A DNA stretch of 64,000 nucleotides from Calocera cornea HHB12733 (lineage: Eukaryota > Basidiomycota > Dacrymycetes > Dacrymycetales > Dacrymycetaceae). Position 1 is the first letter of the stretch. Every line of letters begins with the position of its first letter. The stretch lies in NCBI GenBank assembly GCA_001632435.1, contig KV423928.1:124001-188000 (forward strand), read 5' to 3'. Positions 12,009 through 21,406 of this stretch are shown here, piece after piece. A program made the translations under genes and the position numbers. The notes beneath the pieces are model-generated. The model was not told the origin of the DNA, searched no databases, and saw only the letters and a list, made by a program, of their open reading frames with translations.

Positions 12009-12559
12009 CTTGCTAACTCGATGAAGGTGGTTCAAATAAAGAGTGGGGCATAGGTGGTTGACAACGGCTGGGTTGGAGGATGGCGAGATCACCAAAGGAG
12101 CGGAACTGAGCAGGCGAGACTTGGCGTCCGGCGCTAAAATGCCGGGAGTAAGGGCTCATCAGACCGCGGTTAGCGCGCGTGCAAAACCTTCATTCGATTT
12201 GTGTCACATCGAAGTCGACTTCCAGTCAGTCCAGAATTCAATGCATGCTTCTCATATTATCGGTTACGTCTCGATGACAAAGCCAATATACTTATGCAAC
12301 GCTTAGATGGCACGGTCATCATTGGTTCTGATCAAGAAGTCGCTGTACTTTTCCATTGTAGCCGAATGAATGTCTCCGCCCATCCATGCTGTTCGGCCAT
12401 GCTGCCGGGCAAGTCCATGAAAGAAACATCGTTTCACAGAGATTGGAGTCAGGCCGCTTCCCAGAGTATGCCAACCGGCACGCGTTGTTGGGTTTGTAAT
12501 GTTTCACGTTAGCGTGGTATTGACTCCAGACGTACCTGTGGCTCCTTTTGGCTGGCGCG
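12009..12559. other. Intergenic region upstream of the LtrA gene
   Basis: Holds the LtrA-family promoter. Short ORFs here are unrecognised. The right end runs into the cluster of gene fragments. Confidence 0.4.
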
Positions 12560-12572
12560 CCGGACGTCGTAA

Positions 12573-12755
12573 GCCGGCTCTTGTTCGTATTCCACTTCTC
12601 GTTCTCGTTTGGTGCTTCTTGACGTGCGGCTTAATGTTTCAGGCGGAAAGAAAGCACTGCGGAGACGTGGCGATGATTGTGCTTCCAAAGGCGTTGGAAA
12701 GCGCCTAGGCCGTGCCACTTGAAGAGTCACGAGCTGGTCTCTGCGGTTCGGGCCC
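12573..12755 (+). pseudogene. Decayed fragment of a TMEM135-like gene
   Basis: The plus strand reads ERKHCGDVAMIVLPKALESA then a stop. It aligns with EKKRRGELAMYVLPKALESAW of the intact TMEM135-like gene at 17-19 kb. At DNA level, gtgctKccaaaggc and tggaRagcgc are shared, and the following ttgaagag...ctggtct also matches. The Trp codon TGG of the parent is TAG here. The upstream part (LTCGLMF versus MTCTSLF) also aligns. It is too short and broken to be functional. Confidence 0.75.
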
Positions 12756-12795
12756 GGGATCTCATTGTCGGGTTTGTAGTGTCATTTCGATCGCG

Positions 12796-13030
12796 CGTCC
12801 TTTGCCTTCTCAGGCTGCAGGTCTTTCGTCACCCCGGCAGCGCAGAATCTTGGAACATGCCGTCGAGTTCCTCATTGAACGCCTGATACTAATCAGCTTC
12901 TGAATATCAGACTCGAATCAAGGCACTCACGTCATACATGAATTCGCAGTCATCGCATAATCGAGAAACCTCTTCAGCGCGCTGCACTGCTTCTTCCCGT
13001 GCTCGATCTCGCTTGCAGCTTGCCGATCTC
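12796..13030 (-). pseudogene. Fragment of the RhoGEF gene 3' region, intron included
   Basis: The minus strand closely matches plus-strand bases about 49,375-49,630 of the RhoGEF gene. Shared stretches include atgtatgacgtgagtgcctt and ttcaatgaggaactcgacgg. The copied block spans an intron of the parent (gtgagtgccttgat...), so it is a DNA-level copy rather than a retrocopy. It has an internal deletion of about 19 nt, a 5-nt insertion and base changes. No start or domain is preserved. Confidence 0.85.
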
Positions 13031-13130
13031 GCCGCGTTCGAGTACCTCACACTCCTGCGTGAACCCTCTCCAGGTGCAGAGCAGGATCGGGGCTCGCGAG
13101 CGTGGACTCTTCCTGGCGACGCGCGACAAG
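13022..13130 (+). pseudogene. Fragment of a CaaX-family gene (copy 5-like)
   Basis: The plus strand shares gccgcgttcgagtacctca and ccaggtgcagagca, in order, with the exon 2 start of the CaaX-family gene at 59.3 kb. A gap of roughly 13 nt lies between the blocks, and a related cctggcgacg block follows. It overlaps the end of the RhoGEF fragment by a few bases and lies about 75 bp before the tRNA gene. It is only a scrap of the parent gene. Confidence 0.7.
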
Positions 13131-13204
13131 ACCGTTTGGGTGCGGCTCCATACGACCCTTCCCCTGCGGCTGATAATCTTGGTATTTTCAAAGTACATAT
13201 CCAA

Positions 13205-13285
13205 GGCGAACTGGCCCAATGGTTCAAGGCGCTTGACTACGACGGTGTAATCAAGAGATTGCAGGTTCGAGTCCTGCGTTCGTCA
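13205..13285 (+). tRNA. tRNA-Arg(ACG) with a 7-nt intron
   Basis: Folds as a complete cloverleaf. Acceptor stem 13205-13211 pairs with 13278-13284 (one G-U); discriminator A is 13285. The D arm uses GCC/GGC (214-216, 228-230). The anticodon stem CTTGA/TCAAG (232-236, 251-255) encloses loop CTACGA, intron cggtgta (243-249) and A. Anticodon ACG is 239-241. The variable loop is AGATT, and the T arm is GCAGG-TTCGAGT-CCTGC. The intron sits at the canonical 37/38 position. A T5 Pol III terminator follows at 13295-13299. Confidence 0.92.
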
Positions 13286-13294
13286 AAATACTTC

Positions 13295-13299
13295 TTTTT
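13295..13299 (+). terminator. Pol III T5 terminator of tRNA-Arg
   Basis: Run of five T residues 10 bp after the tRNA 3' end, the standard RNA polymerase III stop signal. Confidence 0.7.
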
Positions 13300-13590
13300 G
13301 GTTTTCAGCACTATGCGTGCATAAATTGAAGAAAAAAAAAAGTTCCGTCCACTTTACCGTCCCTTGAATTCTACCGATAGGACGTCCGTTTGTTCCTCGG
13401 TTGGCGATGATAAACTCCTTTAACAATGACAGGTCTTCCGATCTTTGGGCATCCAGGCCAAACGAAGGCATACGAACCCAGTAGTAACTCCTGCGTATTT
13501 CCTTCCACACACGGGGTATAGTAGTTCGAATAATGCGAAGTTGTTGGTATACAGTACATGATGCCAACTCCCACCCACCTGCAGCATCGC
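13300..13590. other. Spacer between tRNA-Arg and MetAP 3' end
   Basis: Contains an A-run (near 13333) and presumably the 3' UTR of the aminopeptidase gene. No gene was seen. Confidence 0.4.
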
Positions 13591-14844
13591 CTACTCTGTG
13601 AGCACATCCACGCCGGTTTCGGTGACGAGCACCATATGCTCCGCCTGGGCACTCCTCGCCCCGGTCTGCACTGTTGTCAGCCTCTAAGCTCGCAAAGCCA
13701 GAAAGCACTCACCTCAGTGGAGACCGTCCACCCGTCGGGCCACATGAACCCTCTGCTGTCCTCGTCGGCCACGATACATGGCTAGACGGCGGTCAGACCC
13801 CTGCACCAGCCAAGAAACGCGGGCCCACCTCGATCGTAAAGCAGTGTCCGGGAATCATGACGCCCGGCTCCTCGTCGTTGTCATGGTGCAAAATCCAGGG
13901 CGACCGGTGGAACACCCGGCCGATACCATGCCCCGAGAACTGGCGTGAGACGCTCAGTCCCGCCCCGAGGCCCTTCACGTACCGCTCGATCGCGGCCCCG
14001 ATGGCGGTGAACGGCCGCCCCGGACCGCAGGCGGTGATCCCCTCGCGCAGTGCGCCCTCGGTGGCGGCCACAAGCGCCCTACCACGCTCATCGACCTCGG
14101 GGAGCATGAACGTGCGCGAGGTGTCCCCGTGGAACCCGTTGAGGTACACCGTCACGTCCACATTGACAATGTCGTTCGGCAAGAGGGGGCGGTCGTCTGG
14201 AATCCCGTGCGCGACGACATTGTTGATGCTTGTGCAGACCGACTTGGGATAGCCGTGATACTGCAAGGGAGAAGGGTAGGCGTTGTGGGAGATGATGAAC
14301 TCATGCAGGGCCGCGTCGAGTTCGTCAGTTGTAAGCGCGGTCTGAACGAAGTGAGTGCGGCGGCTCTGCAGTAGAGGGGGGAGCGTACCCTGATGAGCGT
14401 GCCGGCATGCTCGAGGGTCCGCTTTGCGAGATTTGCTGCAGCTCGTAGTGATAGTTCCTCCTCGCCCCGGAGCTTGATGATACCGGTGTCCCCCGGGCGG
14501 GGGCCGTACCCCTCCTCGTCACTCACATAGGGCGGACGAGTAATATGATCCGGGACGGACCGCCGGGGAATGTGCGCAACCCCATGCATAAAGGGCTCAG
14601 AGGGTAATAGAATATCGTACCCCTCTGCCATGTTCCGCGCGAGTGCAGCAAGCGTGTTGTCAGTGTCCTCCTCCCCTTCGGGCGACGCCGTCGCGAGGGT
14701 CTTGGGGATGACCACGCGCCGTGGTTGGGCAAAAACGCCCGAGGTGACTTTTGGCGGTGAGCTGGAGAGACATCTTGCCTGCAGGTTTGGGGTGCGTGAT
14801 CGCACGCAAGTGTGACGAAGTAGGTTGGAGAGGTAGCGCTCCAT
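13591..14844 (-). CDS. Methionine aminopeptidase type 1, mitochondrial form (MAP1D-like)
   Basis: Four exons (14389-14844, 13829-14341, 13713-13781, 13591-13665) joined by three 47-nt introns give 370 aa. The enzyme removes the initiator Met from nascent chains using a two-metal site. All ligands are present: Asp214 and Asp225 (VDVTVYLNGFHGD), His290 (SGHGIG), Glu323 (FTIE) and Glu355 (AQAEHMVL). The catalytic-type His197 is in VVAHGIPDD. The N-terminus (MERYLSNLLRHTCVRSRTPN) is Arg/Ser-rich with no early acidic cluster, as expected for a mitochondrial presequence, and the zinc-finger N-domain of cytosolic MetAP1 is missing. So this is probably the organelle enzyme acting on formyl-processed mitochondrial products. 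It shares a 155-bp divergent promoter with Nup42. Confidence 0.93.
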
Positions 14845-14999
14845 GCTGCCTTCGACAACCAGGTCGCCGTCGACGTCGACAGCGAGCGATGCCGAGGTCC
14901 CTACCGAGCGGCTGTGCGCGCCGTTGGCGCTGTTGGGTCGTGGTGCCGGGCCCACCACCATCACGAGCAAGACACGACGGACGGGGTAGGCCACACAAA
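14845..14999. promoter_or_regulatory. Compact bidirectional promoter, MetAP / Nup42
   Basis: Only 155 bp separate the two start codons of these divergent genes, so the promoter elements must be shared or overlapping. No TATA box is obvious. Confidence 0.5.
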
Positions 15000-16980
15000 A
15001 TGTCGTCCGACGTACGCCCCCGCCACCTTCCTCTTGCCACCACCACTGACCCCCTTGGCCCGCTGCTGCTGTAGCCCAACGCCCCCGTCTGCTGGTACTA
15101 CCAGACCGGCACCTGCAGGTTCGGCCAAGCGTGCAGGAATAGACACGTCGCATCCAGTGGGCCAGTGAACGGTGCGCCTCGTCGTCTCATCTCCGTTTGA
15201 GCGGTAGCTGATAGGAAGGCAAGCACCTACAGCACCAGCGGCCATGCAGGGATTTGGTGGGACAGGGTTTGGCAGCGCACCGAGTGGGAATGGAAACGCG
15301 TTCGGCCAACCCTCTGGCAACGCGCTCAACAACACCGGCTTTGGGCGCAACCCCACCAGCGCCGGCTTCGGTGGCAGCACTTCCAATGCATTTGGTAATC
15401 CCGGTCCGAATGCCTTGGGGAGCGGCTCCTCCGCTCCGGCCGCTGCCAAGCCTACCTTCGAGTGCGCATATTCTTCCCTGTCTTCCCGTCGCCCACTGAC
15501 CGAACCGCAGCCCCCAATCGATCATCAAAAGCCTGCCCGTAGACATGCGCGACTACATCCAAGGCGCAATGTGGCCGCTCACCTCGTACGCTGTCGCCAA
15601 GTTTGAGCCGAACGTGCTCGAGGGGCTCGATACGGCGCCCGAGGAGGTCAGGCTCGAGTATTACAAGCTGAGGAATGCGCCTGGGGGATTACAGCAGTAT
15701 GTGCGTATTCTATATTGACTACGCTGTGGCATATGGCGCGTGGCATATGCCCCTACGGTTGGATATGCACTGACCCCGTACAGGAACACATGTGGAACAA
15801 CGCGTACGCCAACGCGCGCTCCCAGTACTCGGAGGACCCGCACCGGCTCGCAGCAATGGTGGCAGAGGCGGAAAGGCGGCATCGTGCACGCGATGCAGGC
15901 CAGCCTTTCCAATCGCAGCAGCCACAACCAGCATCAGGGGCAACGACATCGGCCTTTGGTCCAGGCGGCATGGGTGCACCGCCGCCCGCTCAGGCCCAGG
16001 GGAGCGCCTTTGGTGCCGGAGGGATGGGCCAGCCTCAGCAGCAGAACGCGTTTGGACAGCCGCAACCAGCGCAGAACGCTTTCGGTCAGCCGCAGCCGGC
16101 ACAGTCCGCGTTTGGCTCTGGCGGCAGCGGCCCTGCGCAAAGCACGTTCGGACGACCTCAGCCGCCCCAAGCGCAGAACGCGTTTGGCCAGCCACAGCCA
16201 ACTACCAACGCATTCGGCCAGCCTCAGCCATCGCTGAATGCCTTTGGCCAACCACAACCCGTGCAAAACGCGTTTGGCCAACCACAGCAGGCGCAATCTG
16301 CCTTTGGCCCCGGCGGGATGGGCCCTGCGCAGAGCACGTTCGGTCAGCCCCAGCCAGCACAGAACGTGTTTGCTCAGCCTCAGCCGCAGGGTCAGAACGC
16401 GTTTGGACTACCTCCGCCGCAAGGTCAGAGTGCTTTTGGTCAGCCGCAGCCTCAAACCGCGCCGGCGTTCGGCCAGGCACAGCAACCTCCAGCGTTCGGC
16501 ACTGAACCCGGGACGACATCGGCATTTGGTCCTGGGGGGGCTGGCCCACCTCAGCAGCCACAGCAGCCTCAGCCGTCACAACCGGCAGGGTTTGGCGCGC
16601 CTACCACGGCTCCAGCAGCTGGCTTCGGCCAGCCTCAGACTCAGCCCCAACCGCCGTCTGCCGAACCCAAGATAACCGTCAAGTACCGCCAGCGGCCGCT
16701 CGTGCCGGACTTCATCAACCCCTTCCCGACGAAGGAGCCGTGGGTCCCTGGTCCCGTGCCGTCGTTCGACCCCAAGGCTGGAAGTCTGTTGCCAGAGCAG
16801 CTCAGGACACAGTTCAAGAGGCCGACATGGCCCGAAACGGACGCGGCAAGGAAGAAGGTGGCGGATGCTTGGACTGCACTGCCGGAAGAGTTCAGACGGG
16901 AATGCGACGAGATCTGGAAGGCGGACAAGTTTGAATACGGCAAGATCCCAGGGCTGCCACCACCCTCCGAGTACCGATAG
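15000..16980 (+). CDS. NUP42: Nucleoporin Nup42 (CCCH zinc finger plus FG repeats)
   Basis: Five exons (15000-15011, 15075-15171, 15233-15461, 15511-15700, 15784-16980) give 574 aa. Exon 1 is only 12 nt (MSSD). Exon 2 encodes a CCCH finger, CWYYQTGTCRFGQACRNRH (C-x8-C-x5-C-x3-H). Next come GF/FG repeats, a short folded segment (DMRDYIQGAMWPLTSYAVAK), and a long region of about 20 repeats of the type AFGQPQPxQN. The C-terminus (DKFEYGKIPGLPPPSEYR) matches the Gle1-binding tail of Nup42/hCG1/NUPL2. Family members sit on the cytoplasmic face of the nuclear pore and activate the DEAD-box helicase Dbp5 through Gle1 during mRNA export. The order CCCH, FG, Gle1-binding tail makes the call firm. Confidence 0.92.
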
Positions 16981-17059
16981 ATCAAGCTGGGCATAAGACG
17001 GTTACATTATTTCGGGCATTACAAGGAATGGGGTGGTCATACAGATGCGTGAGAGGATA

Positions 17060-19200
17060 TCAATTGGGCCCAATGAATTGGTAGAGTATACCTCGAACGA
17101 GTCTTGAGAGATGTGCCGAGTCGTGCTGTAACGCCTGGTCAGCATTTGTAACGTTAGTACGGATACCCTGCACACCTGATACGAGTTCTGTAATGACAAC
17201 CGTGAGCATTCATCACTGACAGCCCACAAAACACATACCATGACCATCGCCATGCCAATGGCAGCCAATACTGCGTCTCCTCTTGGAACCTTGAAGACCA
17301 GTCTCCGGCTCTTCAACATTCCCCACGCGCTCTCCAGTGCCTTTGGCAGCACATACATCGCAAGTTCTCCGCGTCGCTTCTTCTCCTCCACAAACAATGA
17401 AGTGCACGTCATGAATCCGCCTAGCCAGAACGAAAAGCGCGAGGCAAAGAACTTGCGCAGGATCTCTGGCGTCCCCGGACGGAGCCACATCTGATGCTTG
17501 AAGCAGAACCAGGCTTTTCGTTGTGAGATGCGCAACCGGCGCGAAACAGAAAGGAGACGTACCTTGATAGAGTACGACGAAGATCCCAAGGAAGGAGCAA
17601 CTCCGAAGAATGCCCCCTGCTGTCCGTAAGATGCTCAACACGGGTTGCTGCATGAACCTCTTCGGCCTGAATAGCAATGCCGGAATTAAATGAAGGGCAG
17701 TATAGACCGGCGCCATCGATTTGGCAACCACCATGAAGCGATCCAGGGGAACGTTCCAGCACGAATCAATCCATGGATGTACAGCCTCACTAAACGGTAA
17801 ATGATGTGAGCGATCATCTCGAGGAGACAGCTGAGTGCAGCTGACCATGGGACGAACGGTGGCCCGAAGTCACCATGCAGAGCTTTGGCGATATCAACGT
17901 TCAATAGATGCCTGTTGCCGACGGTCGTCGCCTGTTACAACGTCAGTCAATTCTCTATGTCACGCATCTCGCGCTCACCTTCCTATCCCTCTGAATTCTC
18001 ATCCACTCAGGGTCGAATCTGCCCTCCCTCTTTGCACCGCGGTTAATGAGAACCGCTTGTTTCGTAACCTTGCTCGCATTTTGGATCCAATTGTTGTATC
18101 CTCTTGGAATCGTCTCCGGGCGAAAAAGGAACGCATACATGATCTGGCCGCTTGCGAGACCAAAGATGAGAACGGCGCCGTATGGGATCACAAGATTATG
18201 AGCGAGGACAACGGCTTGCAGACCGCTAAGTAAAATGATAGCATCCAGTCACCGGCAAATGGCAGAGGCGGACGCACCGAACGAAAACCTGCTGTGCAAT
18301 CATGATCCTTCTGTGCTTCTTCTCGAACAACAGTGCAAGCGAGCTGATGGCGCCAGCCAGCATCGTTTCGTAGCGTGTTGGATGGAGCTCCAATGTCCAA
18401 TCAGGCGATCTTCTCCCTTCCCCCTCCTTCTCCCCAGCTGGACTGCTAGGCGCATCCTTCGGTGTAGCCGGGTTGGTGGAAGCTGCCGAGGGAGGGCTGG
18501 TCGCAGTTGCAAGAACCTGCTGGCGCAGTAGAGGCAGACCATTCAAAAACAGCTTGTAGAGGCCGACAAATGATCCTATCGATTGTTATGTCAGTTTGAG
18601 TCGCATATATGCAAGGGTGAGGCGCGTATACCTAGCGTCGCTCCGAATCGGAACGAATCCTCTCCGAAAATAGCATGCAGCACCATCTGTATGCGCAATC
18701 TCTTGGTGCGCCACGCTCGGAAAAGCATGAGAACGAGATTCACTCCGGCTCGTATGCAAAATGCGAGGGTCCCGGCACCTGAAGACGCATATGGTCAGAA
18801 CTCTGCGACCATAGACGGCCTTGCCCTACTCACGCGTAGCTCCCCGAGCAGCATGCTTCACGATATCCTCCCATCTCACAAGCCTCCTCCGCTTTTCTCC
18901 ACTTGGACGCCAGACAACCTTCCTTGCTTCCCTTTGAAACGCGGGGTCTTGTGCGAGTACGAGAAGATTGTCGACGCTTCGAACCTTGGTGAGACGAACG
19001 AACGCGCTTGACGGATCCAGGGCAGTCTCGATAGACGAAAGCGTGAGAACGCGTTGAAGAATCGGACGCCGTCGTGGACCGGGAGTAGGCGATGGGAGAC
19101 TAGTGAGTGGGATGGGTAACGGCAGGGGTAGCTGGAGGACTGGGGGTGGTGGTAGGTTTGCCGGGTCGGCCGGTGGCTCGTCGGTGACGTGCAACACCAT
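17060..19200 (-). CDS. TMEM135-like integral membrane protein (fungal form)
   Basis: About nine short exons from ATG 19200 (MVLHVTDEPPADPANL) to TGA 17060-17062. Readable blocks: Pro-rich cytosolic start; RAGVNLVLMLFRAWRTKRLR; HAIFGEDSFRFGATLG then SFVGLYKLFLNGLPLL; GAISSLALLFEKKHRR; LVIPYGAVLIFGLASGQIMY; FKHQMWLRPGTPEILRKF; FVEEKKRRGELAMYVLPKAL; ending ALQHDSAHLSRLVRGILYQF. The paired charged motifs (EDSFRFG, EKKRR, ALYVLPRALES-type) fit TMEM135, a protein tied to mitochondrial/peroxisomal dynamics and lipid metabolism in animals; the fungal role is unclear. The penultimate exon is a 12-nt micro-exon (17176-17187, encoding NSYQ). A decayed fragment of this gene or a paralogue lies near 12.6 kb. 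Confidence 0.75.
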
Positions 19201-19499
19201 CGTGGCGAGTGCAATTGTGTTTCAAAGGCTCAACGAGAAAGGGAAAGAGTGCGAGTCGTCGATAGGGAGTTAGTGTCCCATGGTCGACCACGGTGAAGAA
19301 GAGGACTCAGGGCTGGATACGGCTTTTTCCGACGAAGTGGCAGGGGTACGCTACGCGTTGGGGACGTCGGTGACCCCGCACGCGTCACCGCCGGTTATCC
19401 AGTTTCTCGGTGCCGAAAGTCGGTCCGGGCGCTAATAGTGATCATCAATTACGACGTTCACAGGCGCCTCCTAACCTCTGCGCACAGCTACGTAGTGGA
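19201..19499. promoter_or_regulatory. Upstream region of the TMEM135-like gene
   Basis: Presumed promoter. No gene seen. Confidence 0.35.
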
Positions 19500-19529
19500 G
19501 CATACCCTCGTACACCTCCGTTAATAACC

Positions 19530-19730
19530 GCTACTCTGACCTAGAATGACATTGGATCTCCGAGTCGGTTGGTATAGGTTCGAAACCGTTGTGCTGGGAG
19601 TTTGGTCCTTGCACACCTTCATGCGAGACTGCCCGTGCCAAGGCAATTGAAGACTGCACCCATGACGCGCCTTAACCATTGGGCCAGTTCACCATTTGAT
19701 GAACTGAAGAGAAGTGTTCAGTACATCTGT
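19530..19730 (-). repeat. SINE-like, tRNA-related repeat, copy A
   Basis: On the minus strand there is an A-box-like segment (tggcccaatggttaaggcg) followed about 100 nt later by a B-box-like ggtttcgaacc, the layout of a Pol III promoter in a tRNA-derived SINE. The block will not fold as a complete tRNA. The plus-strand segment ctactctgacctagaatgac-attggatct is repeated in copy B. Confidence 0.45.
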
Positions 19731-19846
19731 CACTGACATGGGTTCGTAACCAGGACCTCTGCCTGCACCGTCCCTCTGTCCCGACTACGACGACTCTTGC
19801 AGTCATCAGAGCCGTCCCTTCATCATACTCCTTGCAAGCTGCGTAC

Positions 19847-19975
19847 AACTACTCTGACTTACATATCATTGGATCTCGGTTGGCATAATTTCTAAAATTT
19901 TGTCCTGGAAGTCTCTACCTCCCATGCCATTTGCCATTGCTCCCCTTTGACGGCGCAATGGGATACGGTAAATGA
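19847..19975 (-). repeat. SINE-like repeat, copy B
   Basis: Shares ctactctgac-t-ta, cattggatct and cggttgg-ata with copy A in the same order and spacing, followed by weaker matches (ttttgtcctggaagtct versus tttggtccttg). It is more decayed, and its B-box is lost. Confidence 0.45.
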
Positions 19976-20009
19976 CACTAAAAAACCGACAATGAGATAA
20001 CTAGGGATG

Positions 20010-20110
20010 GATTCGGTCCGTTCACAGTCGGTCCGGTTCGAAACCGGTTCCGCGCTTTTGAGATGGCCTGACTTCGGTTCGGCTTCGGTTTCGGTTCTGA
20101 ACCGGTATGA
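20010..20110. repeat. Low-complexity cggttcgg-rich block
   Basis: Within about 100 bp the word ggttc (cggttcgaaaccgg, ttcggttcggcttcggttt, cggttctgaaccgg) occurs repeatedly, including two short palindromes. It looks like a small degenerate tandem or palindromic repeat between the SINE-like copies and the U1C 3' end. Confidence 0.45.
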
Positions 20111-20391
20111 AAAGTCAGACTGACGACATGTTACGCCGTCGAGAGGGTGCTGGTCGGGGCTGTTGCTCGCGGGACTGCTGTGGATAGATGTGCAGTAGCG
20201 AGTGGTCCGAGGTGCCGTTCACATTTGGTTCACGTGTCATTAAGAGAATGGATGAAAGTCATGATATTGCACAGTCCCAGGGAAAGGATACATGTCATTT
20301 CGCATTGCATTGCACAGCACGTCTCCCTCTCCCTCGCTCTCTCTTCCCTGTCCCCTCCCCTCCTCTTTCCGCGTCATCGCACACCTAATAC

Positions 20392-21116
20392 TCATGAGGC
20401 ACTACCCTGCATCATCCTGAGCCGATCGGGATGTATCCCCGGTGCAGCTCCTCCACCCCCAGGCGGGCCCGTCGGCGCCCCGTAGCTGCTCGCTCCTCCG
20501 GGCGGAGCCCCTCCCGGTCCACCAGTAGGCGAGAACGGCATCCCTCCACCAGGCGAGAAAGGCGGCATGCCATTGGGCGGGAAGCCTTGGGGCGCATCAG
20601 CGCGCCGCAGCGACTGGCTTGCGAGGGGGAAGGGTGCACCCATCCCGGGCGGAGGGATCATCCCGGGCGGGGGCGGGGGCATACCCCCAGGGAACATGCC
20701 TGGAGGGGGCATCATCCCTGGCGGCGGGGGCGGCATACCGGGCATGCCCATCGGTGGCATCCCCGGCATCCCGGGACCCATGGGTGCAGGCCCGAGCGCA
20801 CCGACACCGAACCCGGCACCGCCCGGCGGGAGGCCGGACTCGTACGCCTTCGTGATCTGGTCGATGATGTCCTGCGCTTTGTCGTGGCCGAGCGCTGTGA
20901 GGCCTGTCAGCATCATGATGAAAAAACAGCAGCGTGATACGCACATGCATAGTAGTCCCGTACGTTCTGTAGGTGGTTCCTGCCCGAATTATGCGCCTTG
21001 CGCACTGCCAAACGCGTTAGTCACCGATCTTCGGTGCAGGAAACGAAACCGAACTCACCTGAAGCAGAGTCGTGCGTCAAGAACACATCGCAGTAGTCGC
21101 AGTAGTGCTTCGGCAT
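20392..21116 (-). CDS. U1 small nuclear ribonucleoprotein C (U1C/Yhc1)
   Basis: Three exons (21059-21116, 20945-21004, 20392-20894), 206 aa. The N-terminus has the U1C matrin-type C2H2 zinc finger: [19 protein letters not shown], then [20 protein letters not shown] and [18 protein letters not shown], matching the family nearly end to end. The remaining 140 residues are Pro/Gly/Met-rich (GMPPPPPGM repeats), as in animal and fungal U1C. U1C stabilises the pairing of U1 snRNA with the 5' splice site. Introns are 54 nt (gtgagt) and 50 nt (gtgcgt); the second acceptor was chosen because it restores the conserved YYASLGHDKAQ sequence. It is divergent from Rrp7 across about 290 bp. Confidence 0.95.
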
Positions 21117-21406
21117 CGTCGCAGCTCCTCACTCTCAGAGCCCAGATAGTGACAAGTCGAACGTTGAAGATACAAGGAATTGCGGACTGACGATGTAGGA
21201 GCGGGGGTCCTGGTCGTGCGTTCACAGGCGTGCGCGCCCCAAGCGCTCGGACGGAGCAAGATGTAGTGGCTGTGCAGTTTATTCTGCTTCCGTAAGCAAG
21301 AGGACTGGAAATTTCGAGGACCCTGAAGGCCCCTTTGCTGCTGACCGCCCGTGCTTGCTTGCGCTCCTCCCTCCTGTTACGCTGCTATACCGACTCGGCG
21401 CACAAG
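21117..21406. promoter_or_regulatory. Bidirectional promoter, U1C / Rrp7
   Basis: A 290-bp spacer between divergent start codons of two RNA-processing genes. An in-frame upstream ATG for Rrp7 lies at 21335, but the residues it would add look unlike the family. Confidence 0.4.

Noticed and set aside
12201..12512. ORF near the fragment cluster that might be another captured gene piece
   Set aside because: I found no parent within the window and no recognisable family, so it cannot be supported.
19560..19690. Possible complete tRNA on the minus strand
   Set aside because: A- and B-box-like words are present, but no acceptor stem or five-pair T stem can be made; better explained as a SINE-like repeat.
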